The notes under the pieces were generated by a model, which worked only from the letters and a program-made list of their open reading frames with translations, was not told the origin of the DNA and ran no database searches. Positions 50,581 through 60,039 of a stretch of DNA of 64,000 bases are shown here, in pieces. Origin of the DNA: Paraburkholderia tagetis (GTDB taxonomy: Bacteria; Pseudomonadota; Gammaproteobacteria; Burkholderiales; Burkholderiaceae); assembly GCF_022213065.1 (NCBI RefSeq), contig NZ_JAKLJA010000037.1:1-64000 (forward strand), read 5' to 3'. Within the stretch, counting starts at the first letter, position 1. The number at the start of each line of letters is the position of its first letter. Position numbers and translations under genes: made by a program.

Positions 50581-52290
50581 TCACGCCCCCACATGAGGGC
50601 GCAGCGCCGCAAGCCAGCACACCACCGCCACCGCGCCCGCATCGGGTGAGCCGATCGCCCGCTCGCCCAGATAGCTCGCGCGGCCCACGCGCGGATGCAT
50701 ATGCGCCGTGGCCTGCGCGCCGTGCTCGGCGGCGGCCACCGCGGCCGCCCAGGCGCGCTGCGACGTCTGGCCGTGCTTCAGCGCTTCTTCAAACGCATCC
50801 AGCGCAGGAATCAGCGCGTCCAGCATGGTGCGGTCGCCGGCCTTCGCGCCACCCAATTCGCTGATCGCCTCGATTGCACCGCGAAACGCCTGCGCCCACT
50901 CTTGCGGTGCGGGCTCCGGCGTATCCGCGAGATGACGCGACGCGCGCAAGAGCGCCGCGGCATAGAACGGCCCCGAGCTGCCCGCAATGGCCCGGCGCAT
51001 GCTCGCGCCGAGCGACGCCAGCGCCTGCGGCGCCGTGCCGAGCACATGAACCGGCGTAGCGGCCACCGCGTCGGCGGCGCGCCGCATGCTGGCGCCGAGA
51101 TCGCCATCGCCCGCGAGCGCATCGAGCTCGGTCAGGCGCGCTTCGTTCTCGGTCAGCGCTAGCGCGACCGCGTCGAGCGCCGCCTTGAGCCTCGCCGCCC
51201 ATGCCGCGCGCGCCGCATCCAGTGACGGTGCTACGGACTCCTCATGATTGACGCCCGAGGTGTCGAGACGGATGGTCGGGTTCACGCAGCCCTTGCCGGG
51301 CCAGGCATGCGTATCGGTCTGCGCATCGAGCAAGGCGAGCTTGCCGTCGTCCACCCGCATCAACGAGATCGAGCAGCCCGGCATGTTCAGCGCCGAAAGG
51401 AACGTGCCCGCCCATGCCCGCTCCACGCGCACTTCGCGGCAGCGCAGGCTCGCAATAGCCGCACGCAGCACGATATCGAGCTCCATCTGCGGCGTGGCGC
51501 CGAGGCCGTTGACCATCAGCACGACGCGTTCGCCGCGCGTGATGGCGAGGTCGTCGAGGATATTGACGAGCAGCGCTTCGGTGAGGTCGTTGGCCGGTAG
51601 CAGCGCGCTGCGCTCTACGCCTTTTTCGCCATGAATGCCGAGCCCGATTTCGATTTCGTCGTCGGCGAGGCTGAAGCTGGACGTCCCCACGCCCGGCAGC
51701 GTGCAGCCGTCGAGCGCGACGCCCATCGTGCCGAGATTGGCCGCCGCATCGCGCGCGATCGCCGCCACCACTTCGAGCGTCGCCCCACGCGCGGCAGCCG
51801 CGCCCGCGATCTTGTGGATCAGCACTGTGCCGGCTATGCCGCGCCGCTGATGGCGCTCAGCATGGCCGCGCAGCGCGACGTCGTCGGCGACGGTCACGAC
51901 TTCCACGGGAATGCCTTCGGCACGCGCCAGTTCGGCAGCGAGACCGAAGTTGAGCCGGTCGCCGGTGTAGTTCTTGACGATGAGCAGCGCGCCCCGTGAG
52001 CCCGCCGTCGCACGAATGGCCGCGAGCACCGCGTCGGTGGGCGGCGACGTGAAGACCTCGCCGCACACGGCCGCGCTCAGCATGCCCGCGCCCACATAGC
52101 CGCCGTGCGCGGGCTCGTGGCCGCTGCCGCCGCCCGAGATCAGCGCGACCGGGCGTGCATGGGACTCGGGAATGTCCCGGCGAATGAGCACGTTTTCCTC
52201 GCCGAGGATGACGACGTTCGGTGCCTGCAGCGCGATGCCTTCGAGCATTTCGCGCACGACGTCGGACGGATGATTGACGAGTTTCTTCAT
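50581..52290 (-). CDS. Dihydroxyacetone kinase-type protein (DhaK-DhaL fusion)
   Basis: A 569-residue protein. Residues 1-330 are a DhaK domain: the substrate loop GGGSGHEPAHGGYVG, KNYTGDRLNFGLA, GTSSFSLADDEIEIGLGIHGE and GLGATPQMEL. After a linker, residues 360-569 are a DhaL ATP-binding domain (LTELDALAGDGDLGASMRRAAD, GSSGPFYAAALLRAS, GDRTMLDALIPAL). Family knowledge: ATP-dependent phosphorylation of dihydroxyacetone or a related small keto-sugar. The start at 52290 matches the family. The variant AGDGDLGASM for the usual GDGDCGTT leaves the exact substrate open. Confidence 0.85.
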   Translation of the reverse strand: MKKLVNHPSDVVREMLEGIALQAPNVVILGEENVLIRRDIPESHARPVALISGGGSGHEPAHGGYVGAGMLSAAVCGEVFTSPPTDAVLAAIRATAGSRGALLIVKNYTGDRLNFGLAAELARAEGIPVEVVTVADDVALRGHAERHQRRGIAGTVLIHKIAGAAAARGATLEVVAAIARDAAANLGTMGVALDGCTLPGVGTSSFSLADDEIEIGLGIHGEKGVERSALLPANDLTEALLVNILDDLAITRGERVVLMVNGLGATPQMELDIVLRAAIASLRCREVRVERAWAGTFLSALNMPGCSISLMRVDDGKLALLDAQTDTHAWPGKGCVNPTIRLDTSGVNHEESVAPSLDAARAAWAARLKAALDAVALALTENEARLTELDALAGDGDLGASMRRAADAVAATPVHVLGTAPQALASLGASMRRAIAGSSGPFYAAALLRASRHLADTPEPAPQEWAQAFRGAIEAISELGGAKAGDRTMLDALIPALDAFEEALKHGQTSQRAWAAAVAAAEHGAQATAHMHPRVGRASYLGERAIGSPDAGAVAVVCWLAALRPHVGA

Positions 52291-52477
52291 GACGGCCCTG
52301 ATGAATGCGGTTGAACATCCCGGCCAGGCAGCCGCGCCTTGACGCCACGCCAGGTGGCATGGCGCGCCGTAGGGTCCAGTCAGTGTACGCCGCTCGTCAG
52401 GGCGGCGCCCGTTTTCAACAATTTGCGAAAAGCGCTTGCAAGCCTGCGGGAGTGTCTCTATAATTCGCGCTCTCAAC

Positions 52478-52554
52478 AGGCTCGTAGCTCAGTTGGTTAG
52501 AGCACCACCTTGACATGGTGGGGGTCGTTGGTTCGAATCCAATCGAGCCTACCA
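52478..52554 (+). tRNA. tRNA-Val (anticodon GAC)
   Basis: A 77-nt cloverleaf: acceptor AGGCTCG/CGAGCCT, D arm GCTC..GAGC, anticodon arm CCACC-TTGACAT-GGTGG with anticodon GAC, and T arm GTTGG-TTCGAAT-CCAAT. CCA is encoded. A rho-independent terminator follows at 52602. Confidence 0.97.
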
Positions 52555-52601
52555 ACGAATATGCTGTACCGTGTGTGCCCGCAGTTCCGCGCCACGCAAT
52601 G

Positions 52602-52642
52602 AAAATGACGCACTCCCTCACGGGACTGCGTCATTTTCTTTT
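52602..52642 (+). terminator. Terminator after tRNA-Val
   Basis: Perfect 11-bp arms AAAATGACGCA / TGCGTCATTTT with a 14-nt loop, followed by CTTTTT on the plus strand, about 50 nt after the tRNA. Confidence 0.75.
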
Positions 52643-52699
52643 TGGCATTCGTTTTCAACTGCGGTTTTCAACCGCGGTTTTCAGGCGCGCATCACTCTA

Positions 52700-53599
52700 T
52701 CAATCGAGCGCCTTGTCGTTCGGATGCGCGAACAGGTCCTTCATCTGCTGCGAAAGCGGATAGTCGAGGTTCATGCCATTGGGCGGAATCGGCTGCGTGA
52801 ACCACTTCGTGTAGAGCCTGGCCATTTCGCCCGAGGTCTCCATCTTCGCCACCGTGTCGTCCACGAGCGCCTTGAATTGCGGATCGTCGCGACGGAACAT
52901 GCACGCGTAGTTCTCCGAAATGGGCGGCGTGCCCGTCACGACATAATCGTTCGGCTTCTTCGTCTTCGCGCGCTCGCCATAGAGCAGCGGCTCGTCCATG
53001 ACGAACGCCACCGCGCGCCCCGTCGTCACGTTGAGGAACGATTCGGCGTGGTCCTTCGCGCTGATGATCGTCATGTTCATGCGCTTTTCTTCATTCATCT
53101 TGCGCAGCAGGCGCTCGTCCGACGTGCCCGCCGTGGTCACGACGGTCTTGCCCGCGAGATCGGGAAAGTCCTTCACACCCGAATCCTTGCGCGTGATGAA
53201 GCGAATGCCATAAAGAAAGATGCTGTTGGAAAACGCCGCCTGATTCTGGCGTTCGAACGTGTTCGTGGTCGAGCCGCATTCGATGTCGATGGTGCCGTTC
53301 TGCACGAGTGGAATACGGTTCTGCGAGGTGATCGGAACCGTCTTCACCTTCAGGTTCGGCATATTGGTCTTCTGCTTGAGCGCATCGACGATCTTCAGCG
53401 CGATTTCCTGCGAATAGCCGACCACGTTCTGGTTCTGGTCGTAGTACGAGAACGGAATCGACGACTCGCGCGTGCCGAGCACGATCACGCCGCTGTCGTG
53501 AACCTTCTTGAGTGTGCCTGTGAGTTCATCCGCATAGGCGACGCCCGCGAGCGTCGTGAATGCCAGCGCCATCGCCGCGAACAGTCTGGTTTGGTTCAT
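52700..53599 (-). CDS. gltI: Glutamate/aspartate ABC transporter substrate-binding protein
   Basis: A 299-residue periplasmic protein. A signal peptide (ALAFTTLAGVAYA) precedes the binding-protein fold: SGVIVLGTRESSIPFSYYD, IPLVQNGTIDIECGSTTNT, KTVVTTAGTSDERLL and VAFVMDEPLLYG. The pattern is that of GltI. The start at 53599 fits the signal peptide. The permease and ATPase genes (gltJKL) are not adjacent here, since downstream is the tRNA. Confidence 0.88.
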   Translation of the reverse strand: MNQTRLFAAMALAFTTLAGVAYADELTGTLKKVHDSGVIVLGTRESSIPFSYYDQNQNVVGYSQEIALKIVDALKQKTNMPNLKVKTVPITSQNRIPLVQNGTIDIECGSTTNTFERQNQAAFSNSIFLYGIRFITRKDSGVKDFPDLAGKTVVTTAGTSDERLLRKMNEEKRMNMTIISAKDHAESFLNVTTGRAVAFVMDEPLLYGERAKTKKPNDYVVTGTPPISENYACMFRRDDPQFKALVDDTVAKMETSGEMARLYTKWFTQPIPPNGMNLDYPLSQQMKDLFAHPNDKALD

Positions 53600-53690
53600 C
53601 GTGCTCTTCTCCCAACTCGTCAAAGTAAAGATGTTGCCTCGCAATGAATGCGTGGTTCGTGATGCCTGGATGCCTGCTGAGCGCCGTGCG

Positions 53691-54938
53691 TCAGCGGCCG
53701 GGCGCGAATGCATCGCCATCGAGCGACAGTTCGCGCTCCGCGAGCAAGTCGGCCATCAGTTGCGCGCTCCCGCACGCCAGCGTGAAGCCCAGCGCGCCGT
53801 GCCCCGTGTTCATCCACAGATTCCGAAAACGCGTGGCGCCAATCAGCGGCTTGCTGTCCGGCGTGGCCGGACGCATGCCGGTCCACGTCTGGATTGCGCC
53901 GTAGTCGCCGGCCTCGGGAAACGTTTCGCGTGCCTGGCGCGCGAGCAACGCAATGCGCTCGTTATCCGCGTGCGCGCTCATGCCCGTGAGATCGACCATG
54001 CCCGCAATGCGCAGGCGCTTGCCAAGCGGTGCGTACACGACCTTGTGATGCGCATCCGTGACCGAGACGCGCGGCGCGCCCAGCGCGCTCGCATTGGGCA
54101 GCGTGAGACTGTAACCCTTGAGTGGATACACAGGCACGCTCACGCCAAGCGAGGCCAGCATCGGCTGGCTCTGAAAACCCAGGCACACCACGAACGCATC
54201 GGCTTCGATGTCGCCCGCCGAGGTCACCGCCGCCTGCACGCACAGGCCTTTCGTACGGAGTCCGGAGAATTCCGTGGCGAGACGCAAATCCACGCCATCG
54301 CGTTGCGCCGCGCGCGCAAGACCGCGCGTGAAGCTGTCGCAATCGCCCGCCTCTTCGCCCGGGGTATGAATACCGCCCGCAATCTCGCCGCCGATGTGCG
54401 CGAGCGCCGGCTCTAGCGCGACGCACGCCGCGCCGTCGAGCGCGTGCTGCTCGCAGCCGAGTTGCGCCTGATAGCCTGCCTGATTGCGCGCGCCCTCGAA
54501 GGCATCGCGACGGCGATATACCACGAGCTTGCCGTTGCGCACGTAGTCGAACGCGAGCGCCTCGCGCGCGACAATCTCGTGCATGAGCCGCTGGCTCAGA
54601 AAGCCTAGACCGAGCAGCTCCGCCGTGGTCGCACGGCTGCGGGCGCGCGTGCAGGCACGCAGGAACGCGACGCACCAGCGCCATTGGCGCGGGTCCAGAC
54701 GCGGCACGAAACGCAGCGCGGCCTCGCGCGAGAAAAGCCATTGCGGCAGCTTCGGCAGCACCGAAGGATCCGCGAGCGGCGCCACATAGCTGTAGCTCAG
54801 TTGGCCGCCATTGGCGTGGCTGGTCTCCTGCGCCACGTCCGCATGACGCTCGACCAGCGTCACCTGATGTCCGTCGCGGGCGAGAAAATATGCGGTCGTC
54901 ACACCGATCACACCGCCGCCCAGCACACAAATTCGCAT
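53691..54938 (-). CDS. dadA: D-amino acid dehydrogenase
   Basis: A 415-residue FAD-dependent oxidoreductase. The dinucleotide fold is MRICVLGGGVIGVTTAYFLARDGHQVTLVER, and the DAO-type features are ETSHANGGQLSYSYVAPLADPSV, PLKGYSLTL and GHGALGFTLACGSA. Role: oxidative deamination of D-amino acids, feeding electrons to the respiratory chain at the inner membrane. The start at 54938 is at the Rossmann strand. It is transcribed in the same direction as gltI, 91 nt before it, so the two may be co-expressed for amino-acid use. Confidence 0.9.
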   Translation of the reverse strand: MRICVLGGGVIGVTTAYFLARDGHQVTLVERHADVAQETSHANGGQLSYSYVAPLADPSVLPKLPQWLFSREAALRFVPRLDPRQWRWCVAFLRACTRARSRATTAELLGLGFLSQRLMHEIVAREALAFDYVRNGKLVVYRRRDAFEGARNQAGYQAQLGCEQHALDGAACVALEPALAHIGGEIAGGIHTPGEEAGDCDSFTRGLARAAQRDGVDLRLATEFSGLRTKGLCVQAAVTSAGDIEADAFVVCLGFQSQPMLASLGVSVPVYPLKGYSLTLPNASALGAPRVSVTDAHHKVVYAPLGKRLRIAGMVDLTGMSAHADNERIALLARQARETFPEAGDYGAIQTWTGMRPATPDSKPLIGATRFRNLWMNTGHGALGFTLACGSAQLMADLLAERELSLDGDAFAPGR

Positions 54939-55117
54939 ATCCCGATGTTCTCGTTCGTCTTGTTCTCGTTTTGGCCTGGCCGCCCCTGCGACCCATGACG
55001 GCAGTCTCTCCAGGCAAAAACAGGAACTCAATTGCGAATTGCGCGAGGGGTATAACCTCAGGTTAAGGAGAGCGCTCCGGGGAAGTCCATCTGAATTTCG
55101 GCGCGCGACAGGAGACA

Positions 55118-55143
55118 GGCAAGGCCTTGCGCCTTGCCTTTTT
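55118..55143 (+). terminator. Hairpin with T-run, no matching plus-strand gene
   Basis: The stem GGCAAGG / CCTTGCC with a 7-nt loop is followed by TTTTT on the plus strand. Genes on both sides are on the minus strand, so it cannot be assigned to a transcript with confidence. Confidence 0.4.
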
Positions 55144-55184
55144 CACAGGATCCGGCGCGAGCGCGCCGGCCCTGGCCTGGCGCC

Positions 55185-55772
55185 TTAGATTTGCAGGCGC
55201 GTGACCTTGGTGCCCGCGAGCGAGACGTCGGCCATCAGGCCCGCGTTGGTCATGACGAACACTTCGACCGGATGCGTGGCCGTGTTGGTGTCGACGGCGC
55301 CGTTCGCGCCCACCGTGACAAGCGCGACCGAAGCATCGGCGCCCGCGGCCCAGCCGTCCGTGCTACGGAATTTGTTGAGCGCGTCCTCGGTCATGAAGCA
55401 GAAGATGATGGCCTTCGACTGGGCGCCCGCCTGCAGGCCGAGCGAGCCCGAGACCGTGCTGTAGTAGCCGGTCGTGCCGCCGCCCACGCGCAGTGCGCCC
55501 TCGCCGTACTGGGCACCGACGATGAAGCCTGCCTGCAACACGGACGGGAACACGAGCACGCCGCGCGACTTCGCGACGAGTTCATGCGAACCTTTCACGG
55601 TGGAATACAGTTTTGCCATGGCGCCATCGACGCTCGCGTCGATCGAGCGGCGCTTCGTCAGGTTGGTCGCTGCGTTCGAGGAATTTCCCGGCGTAGTGGT
55701 GCAGCCCGCGAGCGCGAAACCGCCGGAGGCAAGCGCGACGGCCGCCGAAAGCATGAAGTTGCGTCGTTGCAT
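55185..55772 (-). CDS. SYLF/Ysc84-family lipoprotein
   Basis: A 195-residue protein. A twin-basic start and lipobox (RRNFMLSAAVALASGGFALAGC) precede the SYLF-domain core: VLVFPSVLQAGFIVGAQYGEGAL, GYYSTVSGSLGLQAGAQSKAIIF and GADASVALVTVG. Family knowledge: SYLF domains bind lipids, and bacterial members are outer-membrane-associated lipoproteins of unclear role. The start at 55772 is set by the signal peptide. Confidence 0.85.
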   Translation of the reverse strand: MQRRNFMLSAAVALASGGFALAGCTTTPGNSSNAATNLTKRRSIDASVDGAMAKLYSTVKGSHELVAKSRGVLVFPSVLQAGFIVGAQYGEGALRVGGGTTGYYSTVSGSLGLQAGAQSKAIIFCFMTEDALNKFRSTDGWAAGADASVALVTVGANGAVDTNTATHPVEVFVMTNAGLMADVSLAGTKVTRLQI

Positions 55773-55888
55773 GTCGTTATCTCCACACAATTGAGGGTGC
55801 GTGGAGGAGTGCAGCAAATCGCGTACCCGGTCGATGCGAGCCAACTCTGCCCGCACCGACCGGCGACACACTCACGTGCCCAAGCCAC

Positions 55889-56860
55889 TCAAGGCGTGGT
55901 GGACTGCCAGGACGAATCGGGATTGAAGCTCTTGAGCGCGGCGGCCGTGCGTGCACCGTTGGGCCCGAGGTCCTTCTGATAGAGCTTGCCGTCCTGGCTG
56001 ATGATGAAACTCATCACGCCCGTCTTGCCATATTGCGCAGGCCACGCCACGAGTGCGAAGCCGTTGGCCAGTTGGCCGTTCTCCATGTAGCCGCGCGCAC
56101 CGCCATTCGCATGTGCGCCCTGCGCCGTGAGAATGCGGAAGTGGTAGCCGTGATATCCCTCCTGCGGCGTGACTTTCGCGTTATGCGGCATGGCTTCGGC
56201 AAGCGGGCCGAGCGGGCTCTCGGCCTCGCCGGGCTCGACGGGCCAGTAGAGGCCGTCATGCGTGCCGGGCGTGCTCACGAGCCGCTGCGCATAGTGCTGC
56301 GTGAGCTTGCGGTAGTCGTTCTGCGCGTCGACATAGGCGAGCGAGCTGAGCATGGCCGCGCGCTCGTTGCGGCCGATACGCCGCGTGAGCAGTTCGCTTG
56401 CGCCCTCGCGCGGATCGAAACGCCAGCCGCTGGCGCTCTGCACGAGCGGGATGGGCAGCGTCCAGCCGCTGTCGCCCACGGCCAGGTGTGCGCTTGCCTT
56501 GCCCGCCACGGGCTTGGCGTCGGGCACGATCTGATGGCCCTTCGACCACGCGCCGAGGAAGTCGTAGATGTCTTCCTCGCCGATGTCCCTGGTGGGGATG
56601 AAGTGCTGGAAATCGTTGCCGAGCACGTGCTTCATCGCATCGTGGTCGTTGGTGGCAAGCGCGTCGGTAAACGCGTCGGCCGCGGCGTCGGGCGTGGCAT
56701 AAACGGCCTGCGCCGAAGCCACGCCTGCGCCGGGTACGGCCAGCAGTGCGGGCGCGGCGAACAGCGCGAACGCCACTGCCGCGGTGAGCCGGGCGAGCCC
56801 GGCAGGCCTCGTGTCGCGCGATGCGTGTTGCGACAGACGGCGTGCGTGTTTGCGGATCAT
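55889..56860 (-). CDS. DUF2950 family exported protein
   Basis: A 323-residue protein. The signal segment is LARLTAAVAFALFAAPALLAVPGAGVASAQA. The DUF2950 body includes YATPDAAADAFTDALATND, RMGRNERAAMLSSLAYVDAQNDY-like RIGRNERAAMLSSLAYVDAQ, GYHGYHFRILTAQG and FALVAWPAQYGKTGVMSFI. Role: unknown. These proteins are nearly always encoded beside DUF3300 proteins, as here (20 nt downstream). Confidence 0.88.
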   Translation of the reverse strand: MIRKHARRLSQHASRDTRPAGLARLTAAVAFALFAAPALLAVPGAGVASAQAVYATPDAAADAFTDALATNDHDAMKHVLGNDFQHFIPTRDIGEEDIYDFLGAWSKGHQIVPDAKPVAGKASAHLAVGDSGWTLPIPLVQSASGWRFDPREGASELLTRRIGRNERAAMLSSLAYVDAQNDYRKLTQHYAQRLVSTPGTHDGLYWPVEPGEAESPLGPLAEAMPHNAKVTPQEGYHGYHFRILTAQGAHANGGARGYMENGQLANGFALVAWPAQYGKTGVMSFIISQDGKLYQKDLGPNGARTAAALKSFNPDSSWQSTTP

Positions 56861-56880
56861 CGCAAGACTCCTATAGAGAT

Positions 56881-58272
56881 TCAACGACGACCAAAGTGGC
56901 CGCCACCGCCCAGTCGGCCACCGCCACCGCCGCCAAAGGAGGGATGCGCATCGCCGCCCGCCCCGCCGAAGCCACCGCCGCCAAAGCCGCCGCCGCCCCG
57001 GTTCTGGAACGCCGCGCGGCTTTGCTGGCCGCGCTGCATGTCGGCGCGCGCCGCGTTGCCGTCGCCGGCTCCGCGCAGCGCGTTGTCGCGATTGGCGCTC
57101 TGCGCGCGATTGCCGAGATCGTTCGGTCGATTGAGGTTCTGGCCGCGGTTGTTCAATTCGTTGCCATGGTTGAGGTTTTGCGCGCGATCGTTCGGCCCGT
57201 TGCCGCGATTGCCGTTCTGCAGGCCATTCGCGTTGGGCCGGTTGCCGCCCTGCTGAATATCGTGAAGACGCTCGCTCGCGTTGCCGCCCAGGTTCTGGCC
57301 GGTGCGGTTCTGCAAGGTCTGCATGGCCTGCGAGCGCGACTGGTCGTAGCCGCGGAACGAGTTGTGCTGGCCGTTGAGGTTCGCGTTGTTGAGGTGCTGC
57401 CCGTTGAAGTTCTGGTTACGGCGCTCGACGTTGGCGTTGCGATTCCAGTTTGTCGTGCTGTGGTTCGTGTTGATGCGATTATTGACGTTGATGTTGTTGT
57501 AGCGGTTCACGTTGATGTTGACGTCGTGCGAGCCCCAGCCGAAGCCGCCCCACAGCGAGTTCGCCACCGCGATGCCCGCGCCGAACGCAAGCCCGCTCAC
57601 GAAGCCCGTGGCGATCGCATAGCCCGGAGGCGGCGGCATGTACACGGGCGGATAGGCGGGATACGGCCATGCGCCATACACCACGGTCGGGTTATACGTG
57701 GGCACGTACACCACCTGCGGATTGGCCGGCTCGATCACGATCGTTTGCGTGGTCGACGTGCTCGTTGCCGGCTGCACGATCACCTTCTGCTGTTCGGTGG
57801 TCTTGAGATTGCCAGCCTTCTGCGCCTGCGCGCGCAAACGCTGCACGGAGTCCATGACGTCGCCGGGCTGCGCGAGAAAGGCATTGCCGATCTGCGAAAC
57901 CCAGTCGGGCTTGGAATCCATGGTGGCCAGCACCTGCGGGAAGGCCACGAGCGACTGCACGCTCGGGTCCCACGGCTGGGAAGCGACGGCCTTCACGGCG
58001 TCGTCGCCCTTGAGGTTCGGATTGGCCTTCGACCACGCTGCGGCGGCCTGCACGTCCTGTGGGAACGTAGCGGCCATGAGCACCTGCGCGAGCAGCGCGT
58101 CGGGATAGAGCGCGATGGGCGCCGTGAGCGAGTCGAGTTGCTGGTTCGACAAATGCGCAGCGCTTTGAGCAATGGCGGCGGCAGGCCCGGTCGGGCCGAC
58201 AAAAAGCGGTGCGGCCGCGAGCGCGGCGCACATGAGCCAGGCAGCACGCTGGCGTACACCGGACGATTTCAC
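56881..58272 (-). CDS. DUF3300 family exported protein
   Basis: A 463-residue protein starting at GTG (58272) behind GAGGAGG. The signal peptide is followed by the DUF3300 core (LDSLTAPIALYPDALLAQVLMAATFP, ANPNLKGDDAVKAVASQPWDPSVQSLVAFP, VVYVPTYNPTVVYG). The C-terminal half is an Asn/Gly/Gln-rich low-complexity region ending in Gly-rich runs. It is co-transcribed with the DUF2950 gene. Function is unknown, probably envelope-associated. Confidence 0.88.
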   Translation of the reverse strand: MKSSGVRQRAAWLMCAALAAAPLFVGPTGPAAAIAQSAAHLSNQQLDSLTAPIALYPDALLAQVLMAATFPQDVQAAAAWSKANPNLKGDDAVKAVASQPWDPSVQSLVAFPQVLATMDSKPDWVSQIGNAFLAQPGDVMDSVQRLRAQAQKAGNLKTTEQQKVIVQPATSTSTTQTIVIEPANPQVVYVPTYNPTVVYGAWPYPAYPPVYMPPPPGYAIATGFVSGLAFGAGIAVANSLWGGFGWGSHDVNINVNRYNNINVNNRINTNHSTTNWNRNANVERRNQNFNGQHLNNANLNGQHNSFRGYDQSRSQAMQTLQNRTGQNLGGNASERLHDIQQGGNRPNANGLQNGNRGNGPNDRAQNLNHGNELNNRGQNLNRPNDLGNRAQSANRDNALRGAGDGNAARADMQRGQQSRAAFQNRGGGGFGGGGFGGAGGDAHPSFGGGGGGRLGGGGHFGRR

Positions 58273-58534
58273 GAATCGTTCCTCCTCGTTGCGGATGGTT
58301 CTTTCAGGACACCGTAAAGGGCGCCTGCGGTGCGGTGCGGTCTGAAACTTTAATAGAGAGACACCGCGATTTGATGCGACGTATTGAAACGCGCTAGCGT
58401 GAAAAATAAAGGGGCGTGACTGAAGGTGTCAACAGAGATTTCGTTAAAAATCATCCGTTTATGGAAATGCATCAATTACATTGAATAAACCGGATTTCGA
58501 AATAATCCGCACGACATGGAATTCGCCTTTTCAT

Positions 58535-59893
58535 TCAATGTCCTGCACCTTCCGGCTGCTTGGGTCCTGGTGCAAGGTGCATACGCACAAAACCCACATG
58601 CTCGCGCAGCACATAGAAGGCATCGGCATAGGCGAGCGGCATGCGCAGCGTATTGAGCGAGCGCTCGATCTCGTCGAGTTCCGCAATGAGCACGCGCCGC
58701 TCGTCCTCGCTCGAATGCTTGAGCGCGTCGCGCTCGATTGCAATGAGCGCCCCGTAATAGCGATAAATGCGCGAACGCACGCGCCAGCGATACAGCGCGG
58801 GAATCGCCCGCAGCGCCGGAAAAACCAGTACGGCAAGCGGCAGCAGCAGCACGAGCAGACGGTCGGTCATGCTCGCGAGCCAGAACGGCAGTGTGCGATA
58901 GAGAAAGCTCTTGCCCGACTTGTAATAGCGCGTGGCGTCTTCGCTGATGCGGAAATCGTGCGCGACGGGGCTCGGAAACTCACCGGCGCGCTGCAACAGC
59001 CCGGGCACGCCGTTGACCTCGCCCGCGGCTTCGACGATGAGATCGGAGATCGCCGGATGCAACGTATTGCGCGCAACGATCTCCACGGTCGGCCCGATCA
59101 GATTCACGGTCTTCGGCGGTATGCGGCGGCGCAGGTCGAGCACGCCGGGCGGCAGGTCGATGCTCTCGAGATACGGAAAGAGCCGCGTATAGGCCGCCGA
59201 TTCGTCGAAGCTCATTACTGAAATGCCGGGTATGCCGAGCAGGCGCTGCATGAGTTCGCGCGTGGTGGAGTCGCCGCTCAGCATGGCCGCGTCCACGCGG
59301 TTCGAGACCAGCGCGGTGGCGGCCTCCATGCCGTCGAGCGGCAGGAAGGTGGAGTCGCCGCCCGGGTCCATGCCGTTCGCATCCAGCAGCCGCAGCGAGA
59401 GCTCGCGCGTGCCGCTGCCCACGCGGCCGATGGCGATGCGCCGGCCCTCGAGCGCGGAAAGCTGGGTGAGCCCCGAGCCGCGATAGAACACGACGATGGG
59501 CAGATACGCCACGCTGCCGAGCGAGACGAGCGAGCGCGTGTCGAGCCCGTCGGCCACACCGCCTTGCACGAAGGCGAGTTCGACCTTCGACTTGGGATCG
59601 AGCAGGCGTTGCAGGTTCTGAACCGAGCCGTCCGACTCGAGGATTTTGAGCTTCACGCCGTTGCGCGCGAGGATCTTGCTATAAGCCTCGGCCATCTGCA
59701 TGAACGAGCTGTCGCGCGGCCCCGCGCTGATGGTGATGGTGCGCGGCGGCGATGGATCGACGAGCCACACGAAGATTGCCACGACGGCAATGCAAAACAG
59801 CGCGATCGGCAGCGATGCGAGCGCGAGATCGCGCCACGCGGGATGCGATGGATCGCGCATGAAATTCGGCAAAGGCGGACGATGTCGTTTCAT
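58535..59893 (-). CDS. TAXI-type TRAP transporter solute-binding-like membrane protein
   Basis: A 452-residue protein. It has an N-terminal transmembrane helix (LPIALFCIAVVAIFVWLV), then a TAXI binding-protein domain (ITISAGPRDSSFMQMAEAYSKIL, LESDGSVQNLQRL, FVQGGVADG, IAIGRVGSGTRELSLRLL). A second transmembrane stretch lies near residue 350 (LLVLLLPLAVLVFPAL), followed by a cytoplasmic helical tail. Both-ends anchoring differs from free periplasmic TAXI proteins, and no TRAP permease is adjacent. It may be a sensor or a tethered binding protein. Confidence 0.8.
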   Translation of the reverse strand: MKRHRPPLPNFMRDPSHPAWRDLALASLPIALFCIAVVAIFVWLVDPSPPRTITISAGPRDSSFMQMAEAYSKILARNGVKLKILESDGSVQNLQRLLDPKSKVELAFVQGGVADGLDTRSLVSLGSVAYLPIVVFYRGSGLTQLSALEGRRIAIGRVGSGTRELSLRLLDANGMDPGGDSTFLPLDGMEAATALVSNRVDAAMLSGDSTTRELMQRLLGIPGISVMSFDESAAYTRLFPYLESIDLPPGVLDLRRRIPPKTVNLIGPTVEIVARNTLHPAISDLIVEAAGEVNGVPGLLQRAGEFPSPVAHDFRISEDATRYYKSGKSFLYRTLPFWLASMTDRLLVLLLPLAVLVFPALRAIPALYRWRVRSRIYRYYGALIAIERDALKHSSEDERRVLIAELDEIERSLNTLRMPLAYADAFYVLREHVGFVRMHLAPGPKQPEGAGH

Positions 59894-60039
59894 GAAAATC
59901 CGGCGGCTATGCGTCGAAATCAGGAAACCTCATCATGCCATTTTCGCGCCGGATCGGAACGCTGGTGTTTGCGAGAGTGTGCCTTTGCGCTTGCGGCGCG
60001 GCAGTGGCGTGCGTGCCGCGACGCGACGCGCGCACGCCG

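Noticed and set aside
56033..58317. Long plus-strand frames of 407 and 498 codons
   Set aside because: They are antisense to the DUF2950 and DUF3300 genes; the Asn-rich tail of DUF3300 creates artificial openness on the other strand.
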